Under the pieces are notes generated by a model. That model had not been told where the DNA came from. It worked only from the letters and a program-made list of their open reading frames with translations, and made no database searches. A DNA stretch of 64,000 bases from Bradyrhizobium mercantei (GTDB lineage Bacteria > Pseudomonadota > Alphaproteobacteria > Rhizobiales > Xanthobacteraceae), in NCBI RefSeq assembly GCF_001982635.1, contig NZ_MKFI01000001.1, positions 884,890 through 948,889 on the forward strand, read 5' to 3'. The translations under genes and the position numbers were made by a program. Shown one piece after another: positions 42,649 through 51,413 of the stretch; positions within the stretch are counted from its first letter, which is position 1, and every line of letters starts with the position of its first letter.

Positions 42649-43278
42649 ATGATCGTTGCCAACCCCGGAACGCGGGACAGGCTGCTCGCCGCAGCCCAGG
42701 ACGAACTGATCGAAGGGCTCGGGCATCTGGAGATGCAGGCCGTCGCCCGCCGGGCGCAGGCCTCGGTCGGGCTCGCCTATCACCATTTCGGATCGAAAGC
42801 CGGCCTGATCGCCGCCGTGGTCGAGGACTTCTATGAGCACCTCGATGAGGCGGCATTCGGCGGCGCCAGGCTATCCGCCACGAGCTGGGCAGATCGAGAG
42901 AAGCAGCGGATCGGCGCCTATGTCGCGTTTCACTATGAGCATCCGTTTGCGCCGCTCGTGATCGGACCGCTGAGCCGGGCGCCGGAGGTGCTGGATGTCG
43001 AGACCGCCTTCACCACACGGCAGCTCGCGGCCGGTGCGCGGATGCTGGAGGCAGCGCAGCGCGACGGGATCGTCACTGGGGATATCGACCCTCGCCTCAC
43101 CATCGCGTTGATGATCGGCGGCATCCGCCAGGCCTTGATCGGCGCGCTGACGGGCGAAACGCGGCCCGATCCGGCCGACCTCACCGACGCCATCTGGGCC
43201 TTCATGGCCGCGGCCTTGCGCCTGCCCGCAAAGGCCCCGGCCGTGCCGTCGAAAGCCAAGCGGCGCAGCCGCGCCTGA
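42649..43278 (+). CDS. TetR/AcrR-family transcriptional regulator
   Basis: The 209-residue protein has an N-terminal helix-turn-helix with ARDELIEGLGHLEMQAVARRAQASVGLAYHHFGSKAGLIAAVVEDF (about 15-60), the standard TetR DNA-binding form. The ligand domain is all-helical with FHYEHPFAPLVIGPLSRAPEVLDVE. A perfect palindrome is at its own promoter. The FabA-like gene starts about 20 nt after its stop codon, so it probably controls that gene as part of one operon. Likely ligands are acyl-CoA or lipids, given the neighbour. Confidence 0.88.
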   Translation: MIVANPGTRDRLLAAAQDELIEGLGHLEMQAVARRAQASVGLAYHHFGSKAGLIAAVVEDFYEHLDEAAFGGARLSATSWADREKQRIGAYVAFHYEHPFAPLVIGPLSRAPEVLDVETAFTTRQLAAGARMLEAAQRDGIVTGDIDPRLTIALMIGGIRQALIGALTGETRPDPADLTDAIWAFMAAALRLPAKAPAVPSKAKRRSRA

Positions 43279-43299
43279 CGTTCAACCATAACCCCAAGG

Positions 43300-43842
43300 T
43301 TGGTGGCCATCTTGTTCAACCCGCACGATTTTCACACCCCGCAATCGTCCTACAGCCGAGCGGATCTGCTGCGCTCGAGCGAGGGCGGATATTTCGGTCC
43401 CGGCAATGCGCAGCTGCCGGCGCCGCCGATGCTGATGATGGATCGTATCACCGAGATCAGCACCGAGGGCGGCGCCTTCGGCAAGGGCCATGTCGCCGGC
43501 GAGCTCGACGTTGCGCCCGACCATTGGTTCTTCGCCTGTCATTTCGCCGGCGACCCCGTGATGCCCGGCTGTCTCGGTCTCGATGCCATGTGGCAGATCA
43601 TCGGCTTCTGGCTCGGCTGGTCGGGCTCACCTGGCAAAGGCCGGGCGCTCGGCGTCGGCGAGGTAAAGTTCAGGGGGCACATCACGCCGGAGGTCAGGCT
43701 GGTGCGCTACGAGGTCGACATGCGCCAGGTCAGGCGCGGCCGCCTGGTGCTCGGCATCGCCGACGGCCGGGTGATCGCCGACGGCGCGTGCGTCTACCTG
43801 GCGAAGGACATGAGGGTCGGCCTGATCGCGCCCAGCGGCTGA
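43300..43842 (+). CDS. fabA: FabA-type 3-hydroxyacyl-ACP dehydratase
   Basis: About 180 residues, with the FabA signature: [22 protein letters not shown], the catalytic His81 ([11 protein letters not shown]) and Asp95 (CLGLDAMWQ), [14 protein letters not shown] and [17 protein letters not shown]. It dehydrates (and may isomerise) hydroxyacyl-ACP in unsaturated fatty acid synthesis. The usual housekeeping fabA is next to fabB; here it follows a TetR gene instead, so this is probably a second, regulated copy. The start is uncertain: TTG 43300, GTG 43303 or TTG 43312. Confidence 0.85.
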   Translation: MVAILFNPHDFHTPQSSYSRADLLRSSEGGYFGPGNAQLPAPPMLMMDRITEISTEGGAFGKGHVAGELDVAPDHWFFACHFAGDPVMPGCLGLDAMWQIIGFWLGWSGSPGKGRALGVGEVKFRGHITPEVRLVRYEVDMRQVRRGRLVLGIADGRVIADGACVYLAKDMRVGLIAPSG

Positions 43843-44032
43843 ATTCGGGGGGGTCCATTCGGGCCCGCCGCGGAGCCGATCGGCGCCTCGAAGAGGCCGA
43901 ACCGCACGGCCGAAGATTAACATATGATACAAATTTTGCTGCTGCCGCAGTGGCCTGCGTGGACCCCGGTTTTGCCCGCGCCGAGGTTTGTGCTATTTCG
44001 AACCTTTCAATTGATGTCCGGTTGTTGGTCGC

Positions 44033-44524
44033 ATGGTCGAACTTGCCCCCCGGAATTCACAAGCCAGCAGCCTGATTGGCGTGCAGCCGATCGCGATCGG
44101 CGCCGTGGCGCTGGTGCTCGTGCTGTTCGGGATCGGCTCGATCGCGCTGTGGCGCAGCTTCAGCGGCAATGTGCCGGAGACCGATCGGATGGTCGCCGCC
44201 CGTCAATTGCAGGCGCGGACCGCGCAGGTCTCCGAGGCCCTGGTGGAAAAGACCAAGGGGATGGAGGCGACCCAGCAGGAATCCATCGACCAGTTGCAGG
44301 AGGTGCAGGACCAGCTGCTGACCATGCGCAAGCTGTTCGCGCTGCAGCAGGCCGACGCCAAGAAGCTCGCCGAACAGGTCGCCGCATTGACCGAACAGGT
44401 CGAGGGTTTGCGCCAGTCGCTGGCAAGCGCGCAGGCCAATGAGCCGGCCGCCGAGCCCGAGCCGCGCAAACGCTCGAAGGCCACCCGCAGCGCGAACCGG
44501 AAGCGCCACAGGTCGCGCGGTTGA
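44033..44524 (+). CDS. Single-pass membrane protein with coiled coil
   Basis: The 163-residue protein has a transmembrane helix at about 19-41 (AIGAVALVLVLFGIGSIALW) and a long helical coiled coil at about 55-130 rich in Gln/Glu (QVSEALVEKTKGMEATQQESIDQLQEVQDQ). It ends in a basic tail (RKRSKATRSANRKRHRSRG). It looks like a structural or cell-envelope anchoring protein; no family recognised. The gene has no close operon partner. Confidence 0.65.
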   Translation: MVELAPRNSQASSLIGVQPIAIGAVALVLVLFGIGSIALWRSFSGNVPETDRMVAARQLQARTAQVSEALVEKTKGMEATQQESIDQLQEVQDQLLTMRKLFALQQADAKKLAEQVAALTEQVEGLRQSLASAQANEPAAEPEPRKRSKATRSANRKRHRSRG

Positions 44525-44888
44525 CGCCGCAAGCACGCGCGACCCGTGCCATAAAAATGCGCCAAATCCCGAACAAGATCAGTATCTAACGGGAACTTTC
44601 CGAGCTCCAGGCAGCCGCCGGCCGCCTCGCATGAGCACCCGTTAGCGTGAATTAATCCCGACTTTGTGAACTGGTTCACATATCGCCCTTCGAATCCGAG
44701 TCATCTTTCAATGACCGGATGGCGTGAGCCGATTTCAATATCCGGGGCTGGCAAGGTCGTTGACGGTATACTACGTCGACGGCCTTGTTTTTTGTGCTCG
44801 CGAATGCCCGTCCCGGGGCCGTTCGGCAAGCTCCAGGCACCGGGATGCCCTCACGCAGGGGTCGATCCACAAGGTCCGCGCAGCCGGC
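44525..44888. other. 364-nt gap with a symmetric site GTGAACTGGTTCAC
   Basis: No convincing gene is seen. GTGAAC-TG-GTTCAC lies at 44666-44679 in the middle of the gap and may be a regulator site. AT-rich patches near 44690-44760 could hold a promoter. No structured RNA recognised. Confidence 0.35.
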
Positions 44889-45038
44889 CTATTTGGTGCG
44901 GTCGCGCAAGACGCGATCGGCTCGCAGCCGCAGCCGCGCGAGCTTCGGTTCGAGCTCGTGGAGCATGTAGATCAGTGCAACGGCAAGACTCGAAACAACC
45001 ACCATGAACAGCAATGTCAGATCAGGAATGGTCAGCAT
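44889..45038 (-). CDS. Small single-pass membrane protein
   Basis: 49 residues: MLTIPDLTLLFMVVVSSLAVALIYMLHELEPKLARLRLRADRVLRDRTK. It is one hydrophobic helix (about 9-27) followed by a basic amphipathic tail. ATG 45038 has AGAGG 9 nt upstream. Composition and ribosome-binding site favour a real gene; there is no known homologue in memory. Confidence 0.45.
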   Translation of the reverse strand: MLTIPDLTLLFMVVVSSLAVALIYMLHELEPKLARLRLRADRVLRDRTK

Positions 45039-45240
45039 CTCGGACATCCTCTGAGGCCCGGCGCCAAGCGCAGCCGTGCCCTTTGTATTCGCGGCGCGTT
45101 CACGCACGGACTGCTGCAAGACGAAGCAAGCTGCGTACCAATGCGCGACGGCCCCGGCATCAAGACACCGAGGCCGCGCCGATCATTGCAAGACCATCAG
45201 CATGGCGATCGCATGGAGCGGCCATGCGTCAGCGGATGGC

Positions 45241-45747
45241 TCAGTTGCAAACCTGTACGGGCCGGACGCGCCAGCCATACGGCGTCATCACGCTGCGGCG
45301 CACGACGTAGCAGCCGCCGTAACCATAGCCGTAGCCGTCATCGTAGCCGTAACCGGCGTAATAGGGATTGCCGTAGTAGCCGTCATAGTAATCGTAGGCG
45401 CCATAGCCGAGCCCGAACCCGATCGCTGCGGCAGCAAGCGGATAGCCGTAACCCCAGCCGCGCCGGTAATAGCCGCCGCGCCAGCCGCCACCCTGCCAGC
45501 CTCCGCCGTGCCAGCCGCGGCCGGCCCAGCCACCGCCGATCGCCGCCGAGCGGAAGCCACCGCCCCCGCCCATCGCCCGGAACGCGCCGCCATGGAAGCC
45601 GCCAAAGCCTCCGCCACCGTGGAAGCCGCCACCACCGCCGTGGAAGCCGCCGCCACCAAATCCGCCGCGCGCTGACGCGGCGTCGACCGTGAACAGGCCG
45701 ACCGTGGCCGTCGCCAGCAAGGCGATCATCGTTTTACGCAACATCAC
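45241..45747 (-). CDS. Secreted Gly/Tyr-rich protein
   Basis: The 168-residue protein has a signal peptide (LRKTMIALLATATVGLFTVDAASA) and a low-complexity body: GGFGGGGFHGG repeats, an aromatic mid-section GWGYGYPLAAAAIGFGLGYGAYDYYDGYYGNPYYAG, and a C-terminal CYVVRRSVMTPYGWRVRPVQVC with two cysteines. Such proteins are common in Bradyrhizobium, and the hydrophobic AAAAIGFGLGYG segment may insert in the outer membrane. Function unknown. Confidence 0.72.
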   Translation of the reverse strand: MMLRKTMIALLATATVGLFTVDAASARGGFGGGGFHGGGGGFHGGGGFGGFHGGAFRAMGGGGGFRSAAIGGGWAGRGWHGGGWQGGGWRGGYYRRGWGYGYPLAAAAIGFGLGYGAYDYYDGYYGNPYYAGYGYDDGYGYGYGGCYVVRRSVMTPYGWRVRPVQVCN

Positions 45748-45898
45748 CCGTTACTCCTCTTTCCAAGGCTTTGCTTTCAAGCCTCCTCCGCCGCGTCCCG
45801 CGCATGCTAACCCAATCTAGGATCGCAGCTTCCGGCGCGCGCCTATGTCGCACTCACTTCTGCGCGACCCGCGTTCATCAAGGGCGCACCGGCAAACG

Positions 45899-46210
45899 TT
45901 AACAGCCGCGGCAGATGCCTTTGACCCGACGGTCGACCGTCTTGTTCTCGTCCTCGATTGCCTTGTCGAGATTCTCAGTCGACGCCGAGCCGGTGGTGAC
46001 GCCCGCACCGGTGTTCAGGCCGCCGGAGGATTGCGCGGTGCCGGCACTGTTGGTGCCGCGCGGCGGCGACGCGACTTGCGGCGTTGCCGGACTGGCCGAC
46101 GAGGGGTTGCCGGTCCCCGTGCCGCCTCCGGCGCCTTGAGCGACGGTAACGGCGGGCGCCAGCAGAACAGCGATTGTCGCGAGCGCGACGGTAGCGGATA
46201 ATTTGCGCAT
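45899..46210 (-). CDS. Small secreted Gly/Ser/Thr-rich protein with C-terminal CRGC
   Basis: The 103-residue protein has a signal peptide (LSATVALATIAVLLAPAVTVAQ) and a low-complexity body (GAGGGTGTGNPSSASPATPQ). It ends KAIEDENKTVDRRVKGICRGC, the only charged part. ATG 46210 follows GGGAGAACTGCC. Unknown function; common as a type in rhizobia. Confidence 0.62.
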   Translation of the reverse strand: MRKLSATVALATIAVLLAPAVTVAQGAGGGTGTGNPSSASPATPQVASPPRGTNSAGTAQSSGGLNTGAGVTTGSASTENLDKAIEDENKTVDRRVKGICRGC

Positions 46211-46297
46211 GGCAGTTCTCCCTTGCGGACATCAACGAGTCCGCAAAACACCGGTTCCCGCAGGCGTTTGAGCAATACAGTTTGGGAGCAATCCAAT

Positions 46298-46552
46298 TTG
46301 CGCAAGCTGATCGAGTTTGACGACGACACTTTCGACAAGCTGAAGCAGCTTGGCCGCGACCGGATGGCGACCTTGCAGGAGCTCGCCGACGAGGCCTTCG
46401 CCGACCTCTTCAAGAAGCACGGTATTCCGATCGACCTGAAGGATGCGCTGCGCAAGAGCGTGCGGCTGCAGGAAGCAGCAAGACCCGCGAAGGCTGCGAA
46501 GCCAAGCGCCGCGGTATCGAAGGCCGCGCGAAAGCTGGGCCGCAAGCGCTAA
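46298..46552 (+). CDS. Small basic helical protein, possible DNA binder
   Basis: The 84-residue protein starting at TTG 46298 begins LRKLIEFDDDTFDKLKQLGRDRMATLQELADEAFADLFKKHG, a strand-helix-helix arrangement similar to ribbon-helix-helix proteins, followed by a basic KAAKPSAAVSKAARKLGRKR tail. GGGAG lies 10 nt upstream of the TTG. It is convergent with the gamma-CA gene, only 4 nt away. Confidence 0.55.
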   Translation: MRKLIEFDDDTFDKLKQLGRDRMATLQELADEAFADLFKKHGIPIDLKDALRKSVRLQEAARPAKAAKPSAAVSKAARKLGRKR

Positions 46553-46556
46553 AAAG

Positions 46557-47087
46557 TCAGCCGATCTTCTTCAATCCCGCTTTGTACTGCGGGCCCCTGA
46601 TCGCGTAGGACTTCGCCGGTCGCGACAATGCCTCCGCCTGTGCGGCGTCGAGCGTGCGCACCACGCGCGCGGGCGCGCCGATGATCAGGGAATTCTCCGG
46701 AAACTCCTTGCCCTCGGTGATGACGGAGCCGGCGCCGACGACGCTGCCGCGCCGGATGCGCGCGCCGTTCATCACGATCGATCCCATCCCGATCAGCACG
46801 CCGTCCTCCAGCGTGCAGCCGTGCACGATCGCATTGTGGCCGATCGTGACGTTGTTGCCGATGGTCAGGGGAAAGCCGGGATCGACATGCAGGGTCGAAT
46901 TGTCCTGGACGTTGGAGCCCTCGCCGATGTCGATCCACTCATTGTCGCCGCGCAGGACCGCGCCGAACCAGACGCTCGCTCCCGGCTTGAGGCGCACCTT
47001 GCCGATCACGACGGCATTGTCGGCGATGAAGTAGCTGCCGTCAGCGGGAAGATCGGGCCCCTGCCCGTCGAGTTCGTAGATCGCCAT
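46557..47087 (-). CDS. Gamma-class carbonic anhydrase-like hexapeptide protein
   Basis: The 176-residue left-handed beta-helix protein has hexapeptide repeats and the three metal-binding histidines of gamma-CAs: His67 (STLHV), His84 (IGHNAI) and His89 (VHG). The His84/His89 spacing matches Cam-type enzymes. Missing the acidic loop of Cam, it fits the CamH/YrdA type, whose activity is often weak. CAAGGAG lies 8 nt before ATG 47087. Confidence 0.87.
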   Translation of the reverse strand: MAIYELDGQGPDLPADGSYFIADNAVVIGKVRLKPGASVWFGAVLRGDNEWIDIGEGSNVQDNSTLHVDPGFPLTIGNNVTIGHNAIVHGCTLEDGVLIGMGSIVMNGARIRRGSVVGAGSVITEGKEFPENSLIIGAPARVVRTLDAAQAEALSRPAKSYAIRGPQYKAGLKKIG

Positions 47088-47202
47088 GAAGGTCTCCTTG
47101 GAGCGTGTTCTGATCCAATCAGAACCGAAGCTCTGGTCAGGACGACCTTGGCACAGCGACGGATATGGTTTCAAGCAAGCGAGACGCTGATCCGGATGCG
47201 GA

Positions 47203-47532
47203 TCAGCCGAGCACGCCCGCAGCGCGCAGCGTCATCACGAAGAAGGTGCCGGACATCAGGCTCCAGAAGCCGGAGATGACGGTTGCCATCATCACGAATT
47301 CGAAGCGGCGGCGCTCGATGCGCGCGCCGCGCAGCGTGTTGCGCATGATGATGAACGGTGCGGCGAACACCAGGAACGGCACCGCGGCAAAGGTCCTGGG
47401 CGCCACGCCCTCCTGCAGCAGGCCGAAGCCTGCCGGGCGCTCGGCCATCGCCTGATAGCCGCTGGCCAGGGCGCCGGCGAACGCGAAACCGATGAAGAGG
47501 GAGAACAGGGAATTCAGGGTATCGGGCGACAT
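47203..47532 (-). CDS. Conserved three-helix membrane protein
   Basis: The 109-residue protein has hydrophobic helices around 9-27, 46-64 and 82-104 (FVMMATVISGFWSLMSGTFFVMTLRAAG). I could not place it in a named family with certainty. ATG 47532 is preceded by GGAAGTGCCG. A CtrA box and a palindrome lie upstream in the spacer shared with the divergent 47700 gene. Confidence 0.6.
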   Translation of the reverse strand: MSPDTLNSLFSLFIGFAFAGALASGYQAMAERPAGFGLLQEGVAPRTFAAVPFLVFAAPFIIMRNTLRGARIERRRFEFVMMATVISGFWSLMSGTFFVMTLRAAGVLG

Positions 47533-47603
47533 CGGCACTTCCGCTACGCTACAGGCCACTCGCCCCTGCTTCGCAGAATTGCCGGCCGGCCGCCACATCA
47601 TCC

Positions 47604-47618
47604 TTAAGGAAAGGTTAA
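47604..47618. promoter_or_regulatory. CtrA box TTAAGGAAAGGTTAA
   Basis: Perfect TTAA-N7-TTAA. It lies between the divergent genes starting at 47532 (72 nt away) and 47700 (82 nt away). Confidence 0.5.
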
Positions 47619-47663
47619 TCCGCGTCCCATGGCGCGGCGTTTGCGCATGGCCATTCGTCCAGG

Positions 47664-47678
47664 GATTCCATTGGAATC
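47664..47678. promoter_or_regulatory. Perfect dyad GATTCCA-T-TGGAATC
   Basis: 7-bp arms around one base, 22 nt upstream of the 47700 start. It may be a regulator site for that gene, or cover its ribosome-binding region. Confidence 0.35.
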
Positions 47679-47699
47679 GTAACGGAAATTCTTCGCTGC

Positions 47700-48464
47700 G
47701 TGGCATATTCGACAGGTGATTCGGCCTCCCCCGACCCGGTCTTTGCCTCGTTCATGACGCTTCTCTCGACGGCCCAGCATCTCGCCCGCGACACCCGCCG
47801 CAACCCGCGCGCGCATCTCGTTCCGATCGTCGCCTCGGCGATCATCGCGGCCGGTGCGATCGCGCTCGTCGCCTATCTGTTGTGGCCGACCTACACGACC
47901 GTGCCGGCGAGCGATCCGTCGCGGCTGCCGGTGAGTGTCGGCGGCACGCTGTTCAACGTGCCGACCATGGCCGTGCGCATGAAGATCCAGCGCCATTCCG
48001 GGCCGCAGGAGCGCGTCGATCTGAGCTTCCTCTACCCCTCGCTGGAGGCGCCGGCCGCGCCGAAGCACTACAGCGCCGATACGGTCGACGACAAGGTGCA
48101 GCCGATCGACAGGATCTTCGTGTCGATCGCGGCGCACCACGATTCACTCGCACCCGACATGCGCGTGCGCACGATCTATCCGCGCTATCTCGACGAGCGT
48201 ACCAGCACCGATGACGGCCTGACGGCACGCGCATTCCGCGACGGCACGCCCTATGGCGGCGAGGACCTGTTCACCGCGACCGAGCCGCAGCTTATCGCGC
48301 GCTGCACGCGCGACACCTCGACGCCCGGAATGTGCCTGAGCGAGCAGCGCATCGAGGGCGCCGACCTGACCTTCCGATTTCCGCGCAGCTGGCTTGCGCA
48401 ATGGCGGGACATCGCAACCGGGATGAACCGCCTCTCCGCGCAGATGCACAGCGCGAAGGGGTAG
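47700..48464 (+). CDS. Membrane-anchored periplasmic protein of unknown function
   Basis: The 254-residue protein has one transmembrane helix (about 43-64, VPIVASAIIAAGAIALVAYLLW) and a mostly soluble C-terminal part with LPVSVGGTLFNVPTMAVRMKIQRHSGPQERVDLSFLYPSL. No domain was recognised. GTG 47700 lacks a good ribosome-binding site; an ATG at 47754 would still retain the helix. A hairpin lies just after the stop codon. Confidence 0.6.
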   Translation: MAYSTGDSASPDPVFASFMTLLSTAQHLARDTRRNPRAHLVPIVASAIIAAGAIALVAYLLWPTYTTVPASDPSRLPVSVGGTLFNVPTMAVRMKIQRHSGPQERVDLSFLYPSLEAPAAPKHYSADTVDDKVQPIDRIFVSIAAHHDSLAPDMRVRTIYPRYLDERTSTDDGLTARAFRDGTPYGGEDLFTATEPQLIARCTRDTSTPGMCLSEQRIEGADLTFRFPRSWLAQWRDIATGMNRLSAQMHSAKG

Positions 48465-48468
48465 CTTG

Positions 48469-48497
48469 TTCGTCACTGCGAGCATCGCAGTGACGAA
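48469..48497. terminator. Hairpin terminator between convergent genes
   Basis: 12-bp perfect stem TTCGTCACTGCG (48469-48480)/CGCAGTGACGAA (48486-48497) with a 5-nt loop, 4 nt after the stop codon of the 47700 gene. It can end both this transcript and the DUF3126 transcript. Confidence 0.7.
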
Positions 48498-48520
48498 TTA
48501 ACAAGCAGGACTGTTCCGCC

Positions 48521-48733
48521 TTACTCGGCCAGATCTTCTTCCAGGATGGCCATCTGGAACTGGAACGAGCGATCATCGTCCTCGTCGTCGACGAACAGCA
48601 CGCCGATGAACTCCTCGCCGATATAGACCTCGGCGGAGTCGTCCTTCTTGGGCCGCGGCACCACGCGGATCTTGGGATTGCTGAACACGCGCTTCAGATA
48701 CGCGTCGAGCTTCCTGACTTCCTGAACGTCCAC
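48521..48733 (-). CDS. DUF3126 family protein
   Basis: The 70-residue protein, reading DVQEVRKLDAYLKRVFSNPKIRVVPRPKKDDSAEVYIGEEFIGVLFVDDEDDDRSFQFQMAILEEDL, is a clear DUF3126 member found across alphaproteobacteria. It is acidic, soluble and of unknown function. GTG 48733 is chosen as start because GGAGACGG lies directly before it. Confidence 0.88.
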   Translation of the reverse strand: MDVQEVRKLDAYLKRVFSNPKIRVVPRPKKDDSAEVYIGEEFIGVLFVDDEDDDRSFQFQMAILEEDLAE

Positions 48734-48790
48734 GGCCGTCTCCAATCGGGTCGATGATTTTCGGGGGAGTTTTAGGACGAGACGACAAAG

Positions 48791-48820
48791 ATCGCCAGAG
48801 CCTTTTCAGGCTTTGGCGAT
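48791..48820 (-). terminator. Hairpin terminator after cysE
   Basis: ATCGCCAGAGCC (48791-48802) pairs with GGCTTTGGCGAT (48809-48820), one G-U wobble, loop TTTTCA. It lies 52 nt after the cysE stop on the minus strand. Confidence 0.65.
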
Positions 48821-48871
48821 GTGATGTTGCGCACGCGCCAAAACGCGCCGCCGATCAGAAAGCAAATGAAA

Positions 48872-49699
48872 TCAAAGCCCGATTGCGTTGAGCATCTGAT
48901 CCATGGTGCGCGACGGCTCGGCACAGCCGGCTTCGCCGACGATTTTCGCCGGCACCCCCGCAACCGTGACGTTGTGCGGAACAGGCTTGACCACGACGGA
49001 GCCCGCCGCGATCCGCGCGCAATGGCCGATCTCGATATTGCCGAGGATCTTGGCGCCGGCGCCGATCAGCACGCCGTGACGGATCTTCGGATGGCGATCC
49101 TCGTTCTCCTTGCCGGTGCCGCCGAGCGTGACGCCATGCAGGATCGAGACGTCGTCGTCGATGACGGCGGTCTCGCCGCAGACGAAGCCGGTGGCATGAT
49201 CGAGGAAGATGCCGCGGCCGATCCGGGCGGCCGGATTGATGTCGGTCTGGAACACCGCCGACGAGCGGCTCTGCAGGTAGAAGGCAAAATCCTTGCGGCC
49301 GTTCCGATGCAGCCAGTGCGCGAGACGATGGGTCTGCAGCGCGTGAAAGCCCTTGAAGTAGAGCAAGGGATCAATGAAGCGCGAGGTCGCGGGATCGCGG
49401 TCATAGACCGCGACGAGATCGGCGCGGAACGCGTTGCCGATATCGGGCTCATCGCGCAGCGCCTCGCCGTAGGTCTGGCGGATCAGATCGCCCGACAGCG
49501 CGGCGTGATCGAGCCGCTCGGCAATGCGATGGACCACCGAATCTTCCAGGCGCTCATGATGCAGCACGGTCGCATAGATGAAGGATGCGAGCTCCGGCTC
49601 GCGGCGCAGGATGTCTTCCGCCTCGCCGCGGATCCGATCCCAGATCGGATCGAGCGCCGCGAGCTTGCTCCCCTGCGGATTGACCTGATGAACTGCCAT
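48872..49699 (-). CDS. cysE: Serine O-acetyltransferase
   Basis: The 275-residue protein has the helical N-terminal domain (about 1-150) and the left-handed beta-helix with DHATGFVCGETAVIDDDVSILHGVTLGGTG, containing the catalytic His pair region (DHATG, LHGVTLGGTG). It ends PAKIVGEAGCAEPSRTMDQMLNAIGL. It converts serine and acetyl-CoA to O-acetylserine, the carbon donor for cysteine. GAGAGCAGCT precedes ATG 49699. It stands alone, as is common in rhizobia. Confidence 0.93.
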   Translation of the reverse strand: MAVHQVNPQGSKLAALDPIWDRIRGEAEDILRREPELASFIYATVLHHERLEDSVVHRIAERLDHAALSGDLIRQTYGEALRDEPDIGNAFRADLVAVYDRDPATSRFIDPLLYFKGFHALQTHRLAHWLHRNGRKDFAFYLQSRSSAVFQTDINPAARIGRGIFLDHATGFVCGETAVIDDDVSILHGVTLGGTGKENEDRHPKIRHGVLIGAGAKILGNIEIGHCARIAAGSVVVKPVPHNVTVAGVPAKIVGEAGCAEPSRTMDQMLNAIGL

Positions 49700-49880
49700 A
49701 GCTGCTCTCGCAATTCGGTTGTTCTGATGTGCGTTATAGCACGGTGGACCCAGCGCGTCCCGGGATGGCTCAGTACGGTAAACCCCAGCCGAACTCCCCG
49801 GACCGGCGTCTAGGGGAATTGGTCGGGATTTTGCCGAAATCAAGCCGTGCTTCTGCAACTATTGGCGGATTTCGTTCCCG

Positions 49881-51413
49881 GTGTGGTTTTGGGCATGGTC
49901 GGCCCCAATAAAAGGGGGAAACATCATCAATACCCGGAGTTCGGGCGCCCGCCTGACCGATGCACGCTCGGTCTGGGTTGCCACCATTGCCATCCCCCTC
50001 CTCCTGCTCGCCCCTGCCTTCTGGAACGGCTATCCGCTGCTCCAATGGGATACCGGCGGCTATCTGGCGCGCTGGTACGAGGGCTATCTGGTGCCGAGCC
50101 GATCGACGGTGTTCGGCATCTACCTCCATCTCGGCGAGACCTCGGGCTTCTGGCTCAACCTCGGCGTCCAGACCCTGGCGACGCTGTGGATCCTGCAGCT
50201 GACGCTGCGCGTGCTCGACCTCGCCCGCCCGGTCCGGCTGATCGCGATCAGCCTCGCGCTGATCGCAACCACGGCGCTGCCATGGCTCGCGAGCATGCTG
50301 CTGACCGACATCTTTGCCGGCCTCGCGGTGCTCGCGCTCTTCATCCTCATCCTGCACGGCGACAGGATCTCGACGCTGGAGAAGGCGGTGCTGTTCGCCT
50401 TCATCGCGTTTTCGGCTGCAACGCACAGCGCGACGCTCGGGGTGCTGTTCGGCCTGTGCCTGGTCGGCTGGATGCTGCGTCCGTGGCTCGGCCGGCGCAT
50501 CCCCCTGGCCGGCCTGGTGCAGGGCAGCCTGACCATCGTCGCGGGTGCTGCAATGCTGCTGGCGGCGAATTTCGCACTGTCCGGGCAGTTCGCCTGGACC
50601 CCCGGCGGCATCGGCGTCGCGTTCGGCCGCATGCTGCAGGATGGCATCGTCACGCAATATCTGCGCGACCATTGCGCGACGGAGAAGCTGAAGCTCTGCC
50701 CCTATCGCAACGAGCTGCCGCCGACCGCCGATGACTTCCTGTGGGGCCACAGCATGTTCAACACGCTCGGCCGCTTCCAGGGACTGAACGACGAGATGGG
50801 CACTATCGTGAAGCGTTCGCTGGCCGAGTATCCGGAATGGCAGGCCAAGGCGGCACTCACCGCAACCGCCGACCAGCTGATGCATGTCGCGACCGGTGAA
50901 GGCACCAATGGCTGGATCCCGCATACCTATGGCATCATCGAGCGCTATATTCCGAAGCAGGTCGCGCCGATGCGCGCCGCGCGACAGCAACGCTGGCATC
51001 TCGACTTCACTGCGATCAACCACATCCATGTGCCGGTCGCGCTGGGCTCGATGCTGCTGGTCGTGATCCTGTTCGGCCGCGGACTGTGGCAGCGGCGGCT
51101 CGACGATCTGACGCTGCTGGCCGGCACCGTCACGCTCGCTCTGCTCGGCAACGCCGTGATCTGCGGCGTGATCTCGGGGCCGCACGACCGCTACGGCGCG
51201 CGCATGGTGTGGGTCGCGACCTTCGTGGTGCTGATCGCGGCCGCGCGGGCCTTCGCCAAAGACGACGCCGATTACGACGCCGGCGAGCTACTTTCGCCGC
51301 GACAGGAAGTCGATGACCCCGCTCTTGTAGACCTTGTCGCCGACAGCCCGCATATGGTCGCGGTTCGGAATGTCGAGCACCTCCGACCCCGGAATGATCC
51401 GGCCGAGCGCTGA
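49881..51413 (+). CDS. Polytopic membrane protein with 3' end antisense to a hydrolase gene
   Basis: The 510-residue protein has about ten hydrophobic helices and an early loop WDTGGYLARWYEGYLVPSRSTVFGIYLHLGE, suggesting a GT-C- or PMT-like integral protein, but family is uncertain. The start (GTG 49881) is weak. The C-terminal 40 residues, after FAKDDADYDAGELLSP, lie on the strand opposite the alpha/beta hydrolase (51288-52043) and look like antisense sequence, so the ancestral stop was probably near 51290. Confidence 0.6.
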   Translation: MWFWAWSAPIKGGNIINTRSSGARLTDARSVWVATIAIPLLLLAPAFWNGYPLLQWDTGGYLARWYEGYLVPSRSTVFGIYLHLGETSGFWLNLGVQTLATLWILQLTLRVLDLARPVRLIAISLALIATTALPWLASMLLTDIFAGLAVLALFILILHGDRISTLEKAVLFAFIAFSAATHSATLGVLFGLCLVGWMLRPWLGRRIPLAGLVQGSLTIVAGAAMLLAANFALSGQFAWTPGGIGVAFGRMLQDGIVTQYLRDHCATEKLKLCPYRNELPPTADDFLWGHSMFNTLGRFQGLNDEMGTIVKRSLAEYPEWQAKAALTATADQLMHVATGEGTNGWIPHTYGIIERYIPKQVAPMRAARQQRWHLDFTAINHIHVPVALGSMLLVVILFGRGLWQRRLDDLTLLAGTVTLALLGNAVICGVISGPHDRYGARMVWVATFVVLIAAARAFAKDDADYDAGELLSPRQEVDDPALVDLVADSPHMVAVRNVEHLRPRNDPAER

